From Shimia sp047124445 (GTDB lineage Bacteria; Pseudomonadota; Alphaproteobacteria; Rhodobacterales; Rhodobacteraceae), in contig NZ_CP138921.1 of assembly GCF_047124445.1 (NCBI RefSeq), positions 3,596,001 through 3,660,000 of the forward strand: 64,000 nt of DNA, in the 5' to 3' direction. Shown piece by piece: positions 43,743 through 52,518 of this stretch. A program made the position numbers and the translations under genes. Within the stretch, counting starts at the first letter, position 1. Each line of letters begins with the position of its first letter. Under the pieces are notes generated by a model. It was not told the DNA's origin, made no database searches, and worked only from the letters and a program-made list of their open reading frames with translations.

Positions 43743-44447
43743 TTAGAGCACTTCTATCACATCTTTGTCGATCGAGAGCACATAGCCTTTGCGGGCGATG
43801 TTTTTGACTAGAAGTTGGCTCACCATCTGATTGCCCAAGGAGTCCCGCAGGCGCTTGATGCGCGTGGCGCCAGCCGCTTCTTCGCAATCGGTGGCGGGTT
43901 TGCCGGAGATCATGCTCTCAAGCTCAATGCCAGACAGCACATCGTCATCCATGCGCGCCTCTGCCAGTACCGACAACGTCTCCATCGCCGCGTCAGTCAG
44001 CTTGAAGCCCATCTCGTTGAGATACACTGTCTTCTCTTCGCGGCTGACAATCAGCGAGGTCACTTGAATACCCGCGCGTTCGATCTGTGCCATGCGGCGG
44101 TTCATGGTGATCAGCCCCACAAGAAACACAAGCGCGGCAATCATCATACCGGTGGCGAACACCAGCAGAACCAAAATCACCATGCGATAGCTGGCGAGGG
44201 TGTCGGCAAAGGCGGTGCCGGATTGCGCCAGAATTTCGAGCAGTTTGATTTCCGCCTGTCCAGTCAGGTCATCATTGGCCAGGAAAAGCGCCTCAACGCG
44301 GGCGTTAAACGCATTTGCATCCGGCAAGGTCAGCAGCAACAGCGCTGCACAGGCCAAAAGGATCAGGACAATTGCCCCAATCCCAAGTGCCACGATCCGC
44401 CCACCGCTGCGCCGCGTTTCAATAACGGAGGTAGAATTGTCCTGCAC
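43743..44447 (-). CDS. Membrane-anchored winged-helix (OmpR/PhoB-like) protein
   Basis: The about 234-residue protein has two membrane segments (roughly residues 18-42 and 88-112) with a short periplasmic stretch between, and a cytoplasmic C-terminal domain. That domain resembles the DNA-binding domain of OmpR/PhoB: KLTDAAMETLSVLAEA, GATRIKRLRDSLGNQ and NIARKGYVLSID. ToxR-type regulators carry this domain at the N-terminus, so the order is reversed. The GTG start follows AAAGGA and overlaps the upstream small secreted protein gene by 29 bp. An earlier in-frame ATG is less likely. A membrane-localised regulator sensing the envelope is inference. Confidence 0.75.
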   Translation of the reverse strand: MQDNSTSVIETRRSGGRIVALGIGAIVLILLACAALLLLTLPDANAFNARVEALFLANDDLTGQAEIKLLEILAQSGTAFADTLASYRMVILVLLVFATGMMIAALVFLVGLITMNRRMAQIERAGIQVTSLIVSREEKTVYLNEMGFKLTDAAMETLSVLAEARMDDDVLSGIELESMISGKPATDCEEAAGATRIKRLRDSLGNQMVSQLLVKNIARKGYVLSIDKDVIEVL

Positions 44448-44721
44448 TGTCTTCCTTTCCGGAGAGCTCCGAGGCGTCAAACACCGAGAGCACGTTTAAC
44501 AAGGTCCATCCGTCTTTCCCAATGCGGGCGGCAACTTCTTGCTTTGCGGATCCGGCGTCACAGCCGTTTTTGAGATCGATCACACCGTAGTGCAGGCGCA
44601 ACGGCGCGTCTTTCTTGGCTTTGTAATCGGCATAGCAGTCGGCGGCCTGCGCCGCACCGGGCGCTGCGACGGCCGCGACCAGCGCGCCAATACAAAGGCT
44701 ATATGTCATGAGCTGTTTCAT
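44419..44721 (-). CDS. Small exported protein of unknown function
   Basis: The 100-residue protein has a clear signal peptide (cleavage after APGAAQA, near residue 27) and a mature part with two cysteines (AADCYADYK, DLKNGCDAGSA) that could form a disulphide. It continues with a charged region ending QFYLRY. AAGG precedes the ATG. It is translationally close to the membrane winged-helix gene, whose start lies within it. No named family was recognised; a periplasmic partner of the winged-helix protein is conceivable. Confidence 0.75.
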   Translation of the reverse strand: MKQLMTYSLCIGALVAAVAAPGAAQAADCYADYKAKKDAPLRLHYGVIDLKNGCDAGSAKQEVAARIGKDGWTLLNVLSVFDASELSGKEDSAGQFYLRY

Positions 44722-44889
44722 GAGCTGACCTTGGCGCAAATCCTGCCTGTTATTCAATAACCAAGTTGGTGTGCGGGTCTGATATCTCATAACAAGGTGC
44801 TGATATTGCGAGATTTTTGGAGTTGCGGCGAAAACGGATGGGCAAACCGGCGCACAGCCCGGGCAACATTCAAAAAACAGGACTTCGCC

Positions 44890-45348
44890 ATGACTTCCAA
44901 GACGTTTATCGCCTCCGTACTGAGTATCGCCATCATCCTCACCGGCGCCACCGCCCCGCGTGCCCATGCCATGGATGAAGACGCCATCGCCGCGCTGCTG
45001 TTTGGCGTGACCGCGCTGGCCGTGATCGGAGCCGCCGTGGCGGACAACAAGAAATCTGATCCGGCTCCGGTGGTGTCCAAGCCGGTGACCAAGCCCAAGC
45101 CGAAAAAGAGCCACAAGCCGAAGAAGACACACAAAGCCTGGCTGCCAAGCCACTGCGCCAAGCGGTTTGAAGCCAAGAATGGTCGCATCATTCAGGGTTA
45201 CGGCCAGCGCTGCCTGTTCCGCGCGCAATACCCGGCCTACCGCCTGCCAGAGCAGTGCTACTTCAAGCGCAAGGGCGCCAATGGCCGGATCGCTGGTTAC
45301 CGCAGCCAGTGCCTGAACAAGAACGGCTACAAGGTGGTTTGGCGCTGA
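44890..45348 (+). CDS. Exported small basic protein with Lys/Pro-rich linker
   Basis: The 152-residue protein has a signal peptide (about residues 1-27) and a hydrophobic stretch (AALLFGVTALAVIGAAVA), followed by a Lys/Pro-rich linker (KPVTKPKPKKSHKPKKTHK). The C-terminal region has several cysteines (PSHCAKRFEAK, GQRCLFRAQY, PEQCYFKRK, SQCLNK). Similar small proteins are common in roseobacters but I know no function. AGGA lies 7 nt before the ATG. A rho-independent terminator follows about 50 bp downstream, so it is probably monocistronic. Confidence 0.8.
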   Translation: MTSKTFIASVLSIAIILTGATAPRAHAMDEDAIAALLFGVTALAVIGAAVADNKKSDPAPVVSKPVTKPKPKKSHKPKKTHKAWLPSHCAKRFEAKNGRIIQGYGQRCLFRAQYPAYRLPEQCYFKRKGANGRIAGYRSQCLNKNGYKVVWR

Positions 45349-45399
45349 TTTGATCCCCACCATCGAGCGGTGTGCAAGCCGACAATAAGATCGGCAACT

Positions 45400-45434
45400 G
45401 GCCGGGTAGACGAGGGGCTGCCCGGCTTTTTTCT
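45400..45434 (+). terminator. Rho-independent terminator after the Lys/Pro-rich exported protein gene
   Basis: GCCGGGTAG pairs with CTGCCCGGC (one G-T wobble) and is followed by TTTTTT. It ends transcription 50-85 bp after the stop at 45348 and lies upstream of rnhB. Confidence 0.8.
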
Positions 45435-45468
45435 TGCGTTTATCTCAACGGGGTGGTTCTCACATTCC

Positions 45469-46104
45469 ATGACAAAAGTGATCACAGCCCCCGATTTTTT
45501 CTTAGAAGAAGCTGCCTTTGCCCGTGGCCTGAGCCGCGTGGCCGGTGTGGACGAAGTCGGCCGTGGGCCTTTGGCCGGGCCTGTGACAGCCGCGGCGGTG
45601 GTGCTGGACCCGAACAATATCCCTGCCGGTCTCAACGACTCCAAGAAACTGACCGCCAAACGGCGTGAAGCGCTCACCGAAGAAATCCTGAAAGTGGCCG
45701 ATGTCTGCATCGCCCATTGCACGGTCGAAGAGATCGACGAACACAACATCCTGCGCGCGAGCCACATCGCCATGGAAAGGGCCGTCGGGGGGCTCAGCTC
45801 GGCGCCGGATCACCTGCTGATCGATGGCAATTTGATCCCCTCTGGATTGCAAATCTCATCCGAAGCAATCGTCAAAGGGGATGCGCGTTCGCTGTCGATT
45901 TCTGCCGCGTCCATCGTGGCGAAAACGGCGCGTGACACCATCATGATGGATTTGGCGCAACAGTTCCCTGGTTACGGATGGGAAACAAACGCCGGATACC
46001 CGTCCAAAAAGCACAGAGAGGCGCTGGTCGAACTGGGGGTGACCCCACATCATAGGCGTTCGTTTAAGCCTGTGCACAATATCTTGTATCAAGCGAAAAA
46101 CTAA
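45469..46104 (+). CDS. rnhB: Ribonuclease HII
   Basis: The 211-residue protein contains GVDEVGRGPLAGPV, whose Asp-Glu pair starts the active site, and continues with LNDSKKL, LLIDGN and the C-terminal KGDARSLSISAASIVAK and GWETNAGYPSKKH of RNase HII. It cleaves the RNA strand of DNA-RNA hybrids and removes single ribonucleotides from DNA. The ATG at 45469 is chosen by family length; an earlier in-frame start at 45370 would overlap the terminator. It lies upstream of ccrM, a neighbour seen in other Alphaproteobacteria. Confidence 0.95.
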   Translation: MTKVITAPDFFLEEAAFARGLSRVAGVDEVGRGPLAGPVTAAAVVLDPNNIPAGLNDSKKLTAKRREALTEEILKVADVCIAHCTVEEIDEHNILRASHIAMERAVGGLSSAPDHLLIDGNLIPSGLQISSEAIVKGDARSLSISAASIVAKTARDTIMMDLAQQFPGYGWETNAGYPSKKHREALVELGVTPHHRRSFKPVHNILYQAKN

Positions 46105-46110
46105 CTCTCT

Positions 46111-46149
46111 GATTCAAAAAAGAAATTGACGCCGAATCACGTTTGACTC
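46111..46149. promoter_or_regulatory. Cluster of three GANTC methylation sites upstream of ccrM
   Basis: GATTC (46111-46115), GAATC (46134-46138) and GACTC (46145-46149) lie within 39 bp directly before ccrM, whose product methylates GANTC. In Caulobacter the ccrM promoter carries GANTC sites whose methylation state gates its transcription; the same feedback is plausible here. No clear CtrA box (TTAA-N7-TTAA) was found. Confidence 0.6.
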
Positions 46150-46204
46150 AAACTTATCCACATAACGAGCGCACCAAAAAAACCGCGCCGTAATGAGGCA
46201 GAGA

Positions 46205-47320
46205 ATGAAAACGATGACCAAAGCGAAGGGCGCATCCGCGCTCCCGATCAATAGTATATTGTCCGGCGACTGTATCGAAGTGATGAACAGTCTGCCTGAA
46301 AACTCGATCGATCTGATCTTCGCAGACCCGCCCTATAACCTTCAGTTGAAAGGCGAGCTGCACCGTCCAGATAACTCCAAAGTGGACGCGGTTGACGACG
46401 AGTGGGACCAGTTTTCGAGTTTCGCCGCGTATGACAAGTTCACACGCGAATGGCTGAAGGCGGCCCGCCGTCTTCTGAAACCCAACGGGGCGATCTGGGT
46501 GATTGGTTCCTACCACAACGTGTTTCGCATGGGCGCGGAACTGCAGAATCAGGGCTTCTGGATTCTGAACGATGTGGTCTGGCGCAAGTCCAACCCGATG
46601 CCAAATTTCCGTGGCAAACGCTTCACCAACGCGCATGAAACCATGATTTGGGCCTCCAAATCCGAAGGCGCGAAATACACCTTCAACTACGAAGCGCTCA
46701 AAGCGCTCAACGAAGGTGTACAGATGCGCAGCGATTGGGTGCTGCCGATCTGCACCGGTCACGAGCGTCTGAAAGACGAAAACGGCGACAAGGCACATCC
46801 AACGCAGAAACCGGAAAGCCTGCTGCATCGCGTATTGGTTGGCTCCACCAACCCGGGTGATGTGATCCTGGATCCGTTCTTCGGCACCGGCACCACCGGT
46901 GCTGTCGCCAAGATGCTGGGCCGCGAGTACATCGGCATCGAACGCGAAGCCGCCTATCGCAAAGTGGCCGAAAAACGCCTCAAGAAAGTGCGTAAGTTTG
47001 ACCGCGAAGCGCTGGCCGTGACCGCCTCCAAACGTGCCGAGCCTCGTGTGCCTTTTGGCCAATTGGTGGAGCGCGGCATGCTGCGCCCTGGCGAAAACCT
47101 CTATTCCCTGAATGGCCGTCACAAAGCCAAGGTCCGCGCCGACGGCACGCTGATTGGTGACGACATCAAGGGCTCCATCCACCAGGTTGGTGCGCATCTG
47201 GAAGGCGCGCCAAGCTGCAATGGTTGGACCTATTGGTCCTACAAGCGCGAAGGCAAGAAGGTACCTATCGACCTTCTCCGTCAGCAAATTCGCGCAGAAA
47301 TGGCGGCACGTCCCAACTAA
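46205..47320 (+). CDS. ccrM: Cell-cycle adenine DNA methyltransferase CcrM
   Basis: This 371-residue beta-class DNA N6-adenine methyltransferase has the catalytic motif DPPYNLQLKGEL near residue 41 (DPPY), and FFGTGTTGAVAKMLGREYIG as the SAM-binding FxGxG region near the C-terminal third. The C-terminal RAMA-like extension (PFGQLVERGMLRPGENLYS, CNGWTYWSYK) is characteristic of CcrM. It methylates GANTC and in Alphaproteobacteria is tied to the cell cycle. The ATG at 46205 follows GAGG. A strong terminator lies about 180 bp downstream. Confidence 0.95.
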   Translation: MKTMTKAKGASALPINSILSGDCIEVMNSLPENSIDLIFADPPYNLQLKGELHRPDNSKVDAVDDEWDQFSSFAAYDKFTREWLKAARRLLKPNGAIWVIGSYHNVFRMGAELQNQGFWILNDVVWRKSNPMPNFRGKRFTNAHETMIWASKSEGAKYTFNYEALKALNEGVQMRSDWVLPICTGHERLKDENGDKAHPTQKPESLLHRVLVGSTNPGDVILDPFFGTGTTGAVAKMLGREYIGIEREAAYRKVAEKRLKKVRKFDREALAVTASKRAEPRVPFGQLVERGMLRPGENLYSLNGRHKAKVRADGTLIGDDIKGSIHQVGAHLEGAPSCNGWTYWSYKREGKKVPIDLLRQQIRAEMAARPN

Positions 47321-47498
47321 TCTGCTTTGCGTTATCCCAAGACCCGGGTCGTCTGTCGCCCTTGCCAGAATGGCAAACCCGCGCACTGACGATCCGGACC
47401 CAACGCAAAGCGCTCTGGGGCGCGTCAACTTCCATACCACAGATAACCAATACCGCCGGATGCCTGTAGCCGAACTGACTACGCAGGTATCCAGACTT

Positions 47499-47525
47499 CC
47501 CCGCCGTTTTCGGCGGGGTTTTTTT
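47499..47525 (+). terminator. Rho-independent terminator after ccrM
   Basis: CCCCGCCG pairs perfectly with CGGCGGGG over a TTTT loop (47499-47518) and is followed by a run of seven T. It lies about 70 bp before the downstream cyclase gene, which therefore needs its own promoter. Confidence 0.9.
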
Positions 47526-47594
47526 GTGTGGCGCAGGGGGTGTAAGCTGCCCCATGGTCACCTATCTCAGCCGAGGACAACGGAGTGCCAGCCA

Positions 47595-48989
47595 ATGGTC
47601 GAGCAAACGCAACAAGACAAGCCGGTGTATCTTGACCGGTTTGAGGACGGCGAAGAGCGCACCGACAGCTACACCGAGGCGGTGCTGGAACGTCACAAGC
47701 GCGAAGGTCTGGATCTGGCTGTCAAAGCCCGCTGGGTGGCGATGTCCATCATTGGCGTCTTCCTGCTGTTCACCGTGCATTGGCCGGAAGTCTTTTATTA
47801 CGAATTCATCCTGTTTCTGCTTTGCGTGAACGGCTGGCTCATCCGCCGCGCCGGTCGGGTGGGGCGCTCCAAGCTGGAGCTGTTCCTGATCTTTGTTGAT
47901 CTCCTGCTCATGGTTGTTGGCATCATTGGACCCAACCCGATTGGGCTGGATGATTGGCCGCAGGCGATGCAGTACCGCTTTGGTAACTTCCAATATCTTT
48001 TCCTGATCCTGGCAATGGGCACCTTGGCCTATTCCTGGCGCACGGTGATTGCGATTGGCACTTGGACGGCTGGCATGTGGGCGGCGGCCTTGGCGCTGTC
48101 GATCTGGCTCACTGATCCGGTGCCGGTCATGAGCGATGCCATTAAGTTTGCGCTGCCCGGCTGGCCGGACCTCGCGCACATGCTCGACCCGAACAATTTC
48201 AACGTCAGGCTACGTGTTCAGGAGATAGTGGTCTTCCTCTTGGTCGCCATCACGCTGGGCATCTCCATGCGGCGCTTCAACGGCCTGTTGAGGTCCAATG
48301 CGGCGCTGGAACGAGAGCGTACGAACCTTTCGCGCTACTTCTCTCCCAACGTGGTGGAGGAGTTGAGCCAGAACGACGAACCGCTCAAACAAATCCGCTC
48401 CCACAACATCGCTGTGCTGTTTGTGGATATTGTCGGTTTCACCGAGTTCGCGGCCACCCGCAAACCCGAAGAGGTGATCGAAACACTGCGCGACTTCCAC
48501 GGGTTGATGGAGCGCGCGGTGTTTGCCCATGAAGGCACGTTGGACAAATATCTTGGCGATGGGTTGATGGCGACGTTTGGCACGCCCAGCCCGTCAGATC
48601 ACGACGCGCAAAACGCGCTGCGCTGTGTGCGGCAGATGATGGCGGATGTGGATGTCTGGAATGACGCGCGCATTGCCAAAGGCCAGCCACCATTGCGCGT
48701 TGGATTTGGCGCGCATTACGGCCCGGCGGTTTTGGCCGACATCGGCGCCAATCGGCTTGAGTTTGCCGTGGTGGGCAACACTGTGAATGTCGCCTCCCGT
48801 CTGGAAAGCATGACACGCGGTCTGAACGCCCGACTGGTGATCAGCGATGGCATGCGCTCCGAAGTGCTCAAAGAGGGCGGTGACGAATGCCTGGATGGGC
48901 TGCAGAGGTTCACCGATCAGGACGTACGTGGCGTGGCGGAGAAGCTCACCGTCTGGGCCTTTGAGCGACCGGATGAACATGGGGTGTGA
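47595..48989 (+). CDS. Membrane-bound class III adenylate/guanylate cyclase
   Basis: The 464-residue protein has an N-terminal region with about five to six membrane helices (residues ~45-215) and a C-terminal class III cyclase domain: NIAVLFVDIVGFTEFAATRK (metal Asp), LDKYLGDGLMATFGTPSPSD (second metal Asp) and EFAVVGNTVNVASRLES. The linker SNAALERERTNLSRYFSPN is typical of this family. GGAG lies 9 nt before the ATG. The cyclic nucleotide made cannot be fixed by eye. It is the second cyclase in 6 kb, alongside the DUF427 fusion. Confidence 0.9.
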   Translation: MVEQTQQDKPVYLDRFEDGEERTDSYTEAVLERHKREGLDLAVKARWVAMSIIGVFLLFTVHWPEVFYYEFILFLLCVNGWLIRRAGRVGRSKLELFLIFVDLLLMVVGIIGPNPIGLDDWPQAMQYRFGNFQYLFLILAMGTLAYSWRTVIAIGTWTAGMWAAALALSIWLTDPVPVMSDAIKFALPGWPDLAHMLDPNNFNVRLRVQEIVVFLLVAITLGISMRRFNGLLRSNAALERERTNLSRYFSPNVVEELSQNDEPLKQIRSHNIAVLFVDIVGFTEFAATRKPEEVIETLRDFHGLMERAVFAHEGTLDKYLGDGLMATFGTPSPSDHDAQNALRCVRQMMADVDVWNDARIAKGQPPLRVGFGAHYGPAVLADIGANRLEFAVVGNTVNVASRLESMTRGLNARLVISDGMRSEVLKEGGDECLDGLQRFTDQDVRGVAEKLTVWAFERPDEHGV

Positions 48990-49013
48990 CATACAATTGC
49001 CGTTCGGCCCGTA

Positions 49014-49646
49014 TTAGGTTTCGTCATCCCTCAGTGGCGGGGCTGTCAGCAGGAACACCATTTGGAAGACATAGTGCAGAAACAATGGCATTAGAGATAG
49101 GATCGCCACCGTGAGGTTGAGCGACGCGCCGGTGACCAAAAGGCTTTCATTTACAGCTATGACAAATACCGCAGTGAGTGCGTACAGCTGCAGCAGGCGG
49201 CGGCGGAACTCAGGTGAGACCTCTCTGTCGTTTGGACCGGGTGCGAAATATTTCATCACGTCGCCGTCACGCTTTATGCCCAGCACCAAGATGACGGCAT
49301 AGAGGGCGCAGCAGACGCTTAGCAATCTCTGGCTGAACCATGGTTCGGACCACCAAACCTGCGCGACCAGCGCGCCGAACCAGATGGCGAGCACAACACT
49401 TACTGCAACACGCGCACTGCCAGTTTTCTGACGCTGTCGCCGAATGATGGGTAGCAGCACCAACCAGATGTGAACGCCTTGCGCGCATACCGCGGCCCAA
49501 ACAAACGCAATCGGCCATGATACGCCAGATAGTTTCAATCCCGCCCAGCTGCCGCTGAACACGAACGGCATCAGCAATTTCGCTGGGGCAATCGGTTGCG
49601 AATACTTGATGAGCATCCACAAGTACAAAGAGAAGCGATGAAACAT
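49014..49646 (-). CDS. Membrane protein of unknown function, downstream of alkB-like gene
   Basis: The 210-residue protein has about six hydrophobic segments and loops with charged residues (IIRRQRQKTGSA, IKRDGDVMKYFAPG). I recognise no family. It starts 18 bp after the alkane-hydroxylase-like gene on the same strand and is probably co-transcribed. It may help membrane assembly or electron supply for that enzyme, but this is only a guess from position. It lies 24 bp from the convergent cyclase gene. Confidence 0.7.
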   Translation of the reverse strand: MFHRFSLYLWMLIKYSQPIAPAKLLMPFVFSGSWAGLKLSGVSWPIAFVWAAVCAQGVHIWLVLLPIIRRQRQKTGSARVAVSVVLAIWFGALVAQVWWSEPWFSQRLLSVCCALYAVILVLGIKRDGDVMKYFAPGPNDREVSPEFRRRLLQLYALTAVFVIAVNESLLVTGASLNLTVAILSLMPLFLHYVFQMVFLLTAPPLRDDET

Positions 49647-49663
49647 TTTCGATTGTCAGAGAT

Positions 49664-50797
49664 TCACCGAGGCATCGGGTTCTTGGCCTTGTTGTAGGGC
49701 TGCCAGTTGGTGATTTCCGGATAATACATATCCCGCCACTTGCGCACGCGCGGGTTCATCACCCGTTTCCATACGGGCGGGATCATCGCGGCGATGGTCA
49801 TGATCGGGTAGCCAAACGGCAGCTGCGGCGCTTCGGCATCGGTGTAGTTCTGCAAGAGCGGAAAGCGACGGTCCGGCTTGTAGTGATGGTCTGAGTGGCG
49901 CTGCAAATTGATCAACAGCCAGTTGGAGGCTTTGTGGGCGGCGTTCCAGCTATGATGCGGCTTCACATGCTCATATTTGCCTTCGCCCTGGTGTTTCCGC
50001 GTCAGCCCGTAGTGCTCCACATAGTTCACCAGCTCAAGCTGCCAAACTGCTATCCACGCCTGCCAAATGAACAGCGCAACACCCAGCCATCCACCGATGA
50101 GCAAAGCCAGCAGTAGCATCCCGCCTTGCAGGGCCCAATAGCGGAAAAACGGGTTCGATAGATCGGTCCACGGCAGGCTTTTGCGCGCCAGCATGTCCTT
50201 TTCGGCCTTGAACGACGACTTCAGCGAGCCAATCAACACGCGCGGGAAGAAGCGGTGAAAGCCTTCGTTGTAGCGCGCCGTAACCGGATCGCGCGGCGTG
50301 CCAACATAGCGGTGATGCACCAACAGGTGTTCGCTGCGGAAATGCGAATAGAGCACCATCGCCAGCAAAATATCCCCAAGCCAGCGCTCCCCCTTGGGTT
50401 TCTGATGCATCAGCTCATGGCTGTAGTTGATGCCAATGGTGCCGCTGATCACGCCAACGCCAAAAAACAGCCCAATCAAAGCGCCTGTGCTGAGGTGATC
50501 CGCCCGCGTGGCATAAAAAATCAGGCCAAAAATCGTGAGGAACTGCACCGGCGCCCAGATCAGCGTGACCAGTTGATACCACTTCAGCTGATCGTCGCTT
50601 GTGTCCAGGTCTGCGTTCTCAAGGTTCAATCCCGTGACCGCGTCTAAAGCGGCAAAGAGATACCAGGTGGTGACCGGCACCAGCACCACCCACCATCCGC
50701 CCAACCCTGCGGTGATCCACACGAGCGGGATCAAAAGCAGGGAACACCAAAAGGGCAGGGCGCTGGTGAACTTGGCAACTTGGGAGGAGGCGATCAT
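49664..50797 (-). CDS. alkB: AlkB-type membrane alkane 1-monooxygenase
   Basis: The 377-residue protein has several membrane helices and three histidine-rich iron-binding boxes: HELMHQ near residue 130, HFRSEHLLVHH near residue 160 and LQRHSDHHYKPDRR near residue 300. These define the integral-membrane di-iron hydroxylases acting on n-alkanes or fatty substrates; roseobacters often carry AlkB. The ATG at 50795-50797 follows AAGGA by 8 nt. Electron partners (rubredoxin and its reductase) are not in the window. Another AlkB-like hydroxylase with a fatty-acyl or terpenoid substrate is possible. Confidence 0.9.
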   Translation of the reverse strand: MIASSQVAKFTSALPFWCSLLLIPLVWITAGLGGWWVVLVPVTTWYLFAALDAVTGLNLENADLDTSDDQLKWYQLVTLIWAPVQFLTIFGLIFYATRADHLSTGALIGLFFGVGVISGTIGINYSHELMHQKPKGERWLGDILLAMVLYSHFRSEHLLVHHRYVGTPRDPVTARYNEGFHRFFPRVLIGSLKSSFKAEKDMLARKSLPWTDLSNPFFRYWALQGGMLLLALLIGGWLGVALFIWQAWIAVWQLELVNYVEHYGLTRKHQGEGKYEHVKPHHSWNAAHKASNWLLINLQRHSDHHYKPDRRFPLLQNYTDAEAPQLPFGYPIMTIAAMIPPVWKRVMNPRVRKWRDMYYPEITNWQPYNKAKNPMPR

Positions 50798-50860
50798 GAT
50801 CACAGTCCTTTGACTTCATTGCGCAAACTATGCGGCGAAGCGGCCGCCAGTGCAATGAGG

Positions 50861-51913
50861 TCAAGTGCCGCGATAGAGATCAAACGCCTTGCGCATCGCG
50901 GTCGGCAGGTTGCCGGCATCAAATTGTTCCGCATCCACAAACCCGCCAACCGTAGGCTTGCGGTCCATTGGGACCAGCGCGGTCTTCACCGTCAGACGCA
51001 AATGGAAATGCGTAAATGTATGCCGTGCCTCAGTGTTCAGCGTTTTCCACTCCGCCTTGATTGGGGCGTCATGTTTGGGCGCTGCGCCTTCGGTCCACTC
51101 GGACCCAGGCCAGCCCAACATGCCGCCCAACAAGCCACTGTCTGGCCGCGTTTCCAGCAGGTAAGCCCCGTCCACACGTTTGGCGACATAGACCACGCCG
51201 TGCCGGATGGGTTTGGGCTTTTTGGGTGTTTTCTTTGGTAGGCCTGCCGCGGTACCCGCCGCTTGCGCCTGACAGGGCACGCGCCATGGGCACAATCCAC
51301 AGGCCGGATTGCGCGGGGTGCAAATGGTTGCGCCAAGGTCCATCACCGCCTGCGCATAGTCTCCGGGGCGTTCTTGCGGGGTCAGCTCTGCCGCTTTCTC
51401 GGTCAACTCGGGTTTCGCCGCGGGCAATGGCGTGTGAATGTCAAACAACCGCGCCATCACGCGCTCGACATTGCCGTCCACAACGGTGGCAGGCTGATCA
51501 AACGCAATCGCCGCCACGGCCCCAGCTGTGTATGGCCCCACGCCGGGCAGTTTGAGCAGCTCTTCCACAGTGCCCGGAAACACACCGTCATGTTCCGCCA
51601 CCACAAACCGAGCGCATTTCAACAGGTTGCGGGCGCGGGCGTAGTAACCAAGACCGGCCCATTCCGCCATGATATCTGCATCTTCTGCCGCCGCGAGATC
51701 CCGCACCGTGGGCCATTTCGCCGTGAACCGCTCAAAGTAGTCCTTCACCGCCGCCACAGTGGTTTGCTGCAACATGATCTCCGACATCCACACCCGATAC
51801 GGGTCCGGCTGAACGCCGTTGGCACGGTCTTTCGGCCCCACCCGCCACGGCATCTTCCGCGCGTTGTGATCATAGAACGTCAGCAGGTCGGCGCTGTTTG
51901 GCCTATCACGCAA
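50861..51913 (-). CDS. mutY: A/G-specific adenine DNA glycosylase MutY
   Basis: The 350-residue protein contains SEIMLQQTTV (catalytic Glu), the helix-hairpin-helix LPGVGPYTAGAVAAIAF, VDGNVERVMARLF (catalytic Asp), and a [4Fe-4S] site as C-x6-C-x2-C-x5-C (CTPRNPACGLCPWRVPC). The C-terminal Nudix-like domain recognises 8-oxoguanine opposite adenine. It removes adenine from A:8-oxoG pairs. A TTG start is used, with GAGGA 6 nt upstream. It is divergent from the DUF721 gene. Confidence 0.95.
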   Translation of the reverse strand: MRDRPNSADLLTFYDHNARKMPWRVGPKDRANGVQPDPYRVWMSEIMLQQTTVAAVKDYFERFTAKWPTVRDLAAAEDADIMAEWAGLGYYARARNLLKCARFVVAEHDGVFPGTVEELLKLPGVGPYTAGAVAAIAFDQPATVVDGNVERVMARLFDIHTPLPAAKPELTEKAAELTPQERPGDYAQAVMDLGATICTPRNPACGLCPWRVPCQAQAAGTAAGLPKKTPKKPKPIRHGVVYVAKRVDGAYLLETRPDSGLLGGMLGWPGSEWTEGAAPKHDAPIKAEWKTLNTEARHTFTHFHLRLTVKTALVPMDRKPTVGGFVDAEQFDAGNLPTAMRKAFDLYRGT

Positions 51914-51999
51914 GTTTTATCCTCACTCGGGTTGGGTTTCACTGGCGCCCTCGCGCCGAGCCACTAAAATAGCGCCGGACCAAAGGATGCAAGACCAAC

Positions 52000-52518
52000 A
52001 TGCGCAAAGCCTCAACCAAAGGGTTTTCCCGCACCTCTTCGCTGCTGCAAGAGCGCATCCGCAAAGCCAGCGAAAGCCGGGGTTTTGCGGAATCGCGCGT
52101 GTTGACTCATTGGGCGGAGATTGTTGGCGAAGACACCGCGCGCATCTGTCAGCCGGTTGATGTGAAATATGGTCGCCAAGGGTTTGGCGCCACGTTGACG
52201 GTGCTGACCACCGGCGCGCAGGCCCCGATGCTGGAGATGCAGAAAGAAACGCTGCGCACGCGCATAAATGCCGCCTATGGCTATAACGCCATCACCCATA
52301 TGCGTATCACCCAAACCGCGCCTACCGGCTTTGCCGAAGGGCAAGCTGTTTTTGGCGCGGCGCCCAAGGCTGAGAAGCCGAAACCCGATGCTGCCACCTG
52401 TGCCGAGGCCGCTGAAGTGGCCGCGCCGGTGGGCGACGATGATCTACGCCAAGCCCTTGAACGGCTTGCGCAAAACGTAATCTCAAAGAACAAAAACGCA
52501 AAGAGAGGCTCTGAATGA
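52000..52518 (+). CDS. DUF721 (DciA-like) protein
   Basis: The 172-residue protein has the DUF721 core: RGFAESRVLTHWAEIVGEDT, ICQPVDVKYGR and ATLTVLTTGAQAPMLEMQKE with INAAYGYNAI. DUF721 includes DciA, which helps load the replicative helicase in many bacteria lacking DnaC. The C-terminal third is low-complexity and charged. The gene overlaps the DsbA-like gene by 4 bp, a pairing common in Rhodobacterales. Confidence 0.88.
   Translation: MRKASTKGFSRTSSLLQERIRKASESRGFAESRVLTHWAEIVGEDTARICQPVDVKYGRQGFGATLTVLTTGAQAPMLEMQKETLRTRINAAYGYNAITHMRITQTAPTGFAEGQAVFGAAPKAEKPKPDAATCAEAAEVAAPVGDDDLRQALERLAQNVISKNKNAKRGSE

Noticed and set aside
44419..45363. A 314-codon minus-strand frame spanning the small exported protein
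   Set aside because: Its N-terminal two-thirds overlap the plus-strand exported protein gene and lack any motif; the convincing part starts at the ATG at 44719-44721 with a signal peptide.
46126..46160. A sigma-70 or CtrA promoter for ccrM
   Set aside because: TTGACG/TTGACT -35-like elements are present but no well-spaced -10, and no TTAA-N7-TTAA box was found.
46154..47440. A 428-codon open frame antisense to ccrM, and similar long open frames opposite the PKS (19701-21089, 22449-23657)
   Set aside because: They are the mirror of real high-GC genes: stop codons are rare on the opposite strand, there is no ribosome-binding site, and the translations have no family features.
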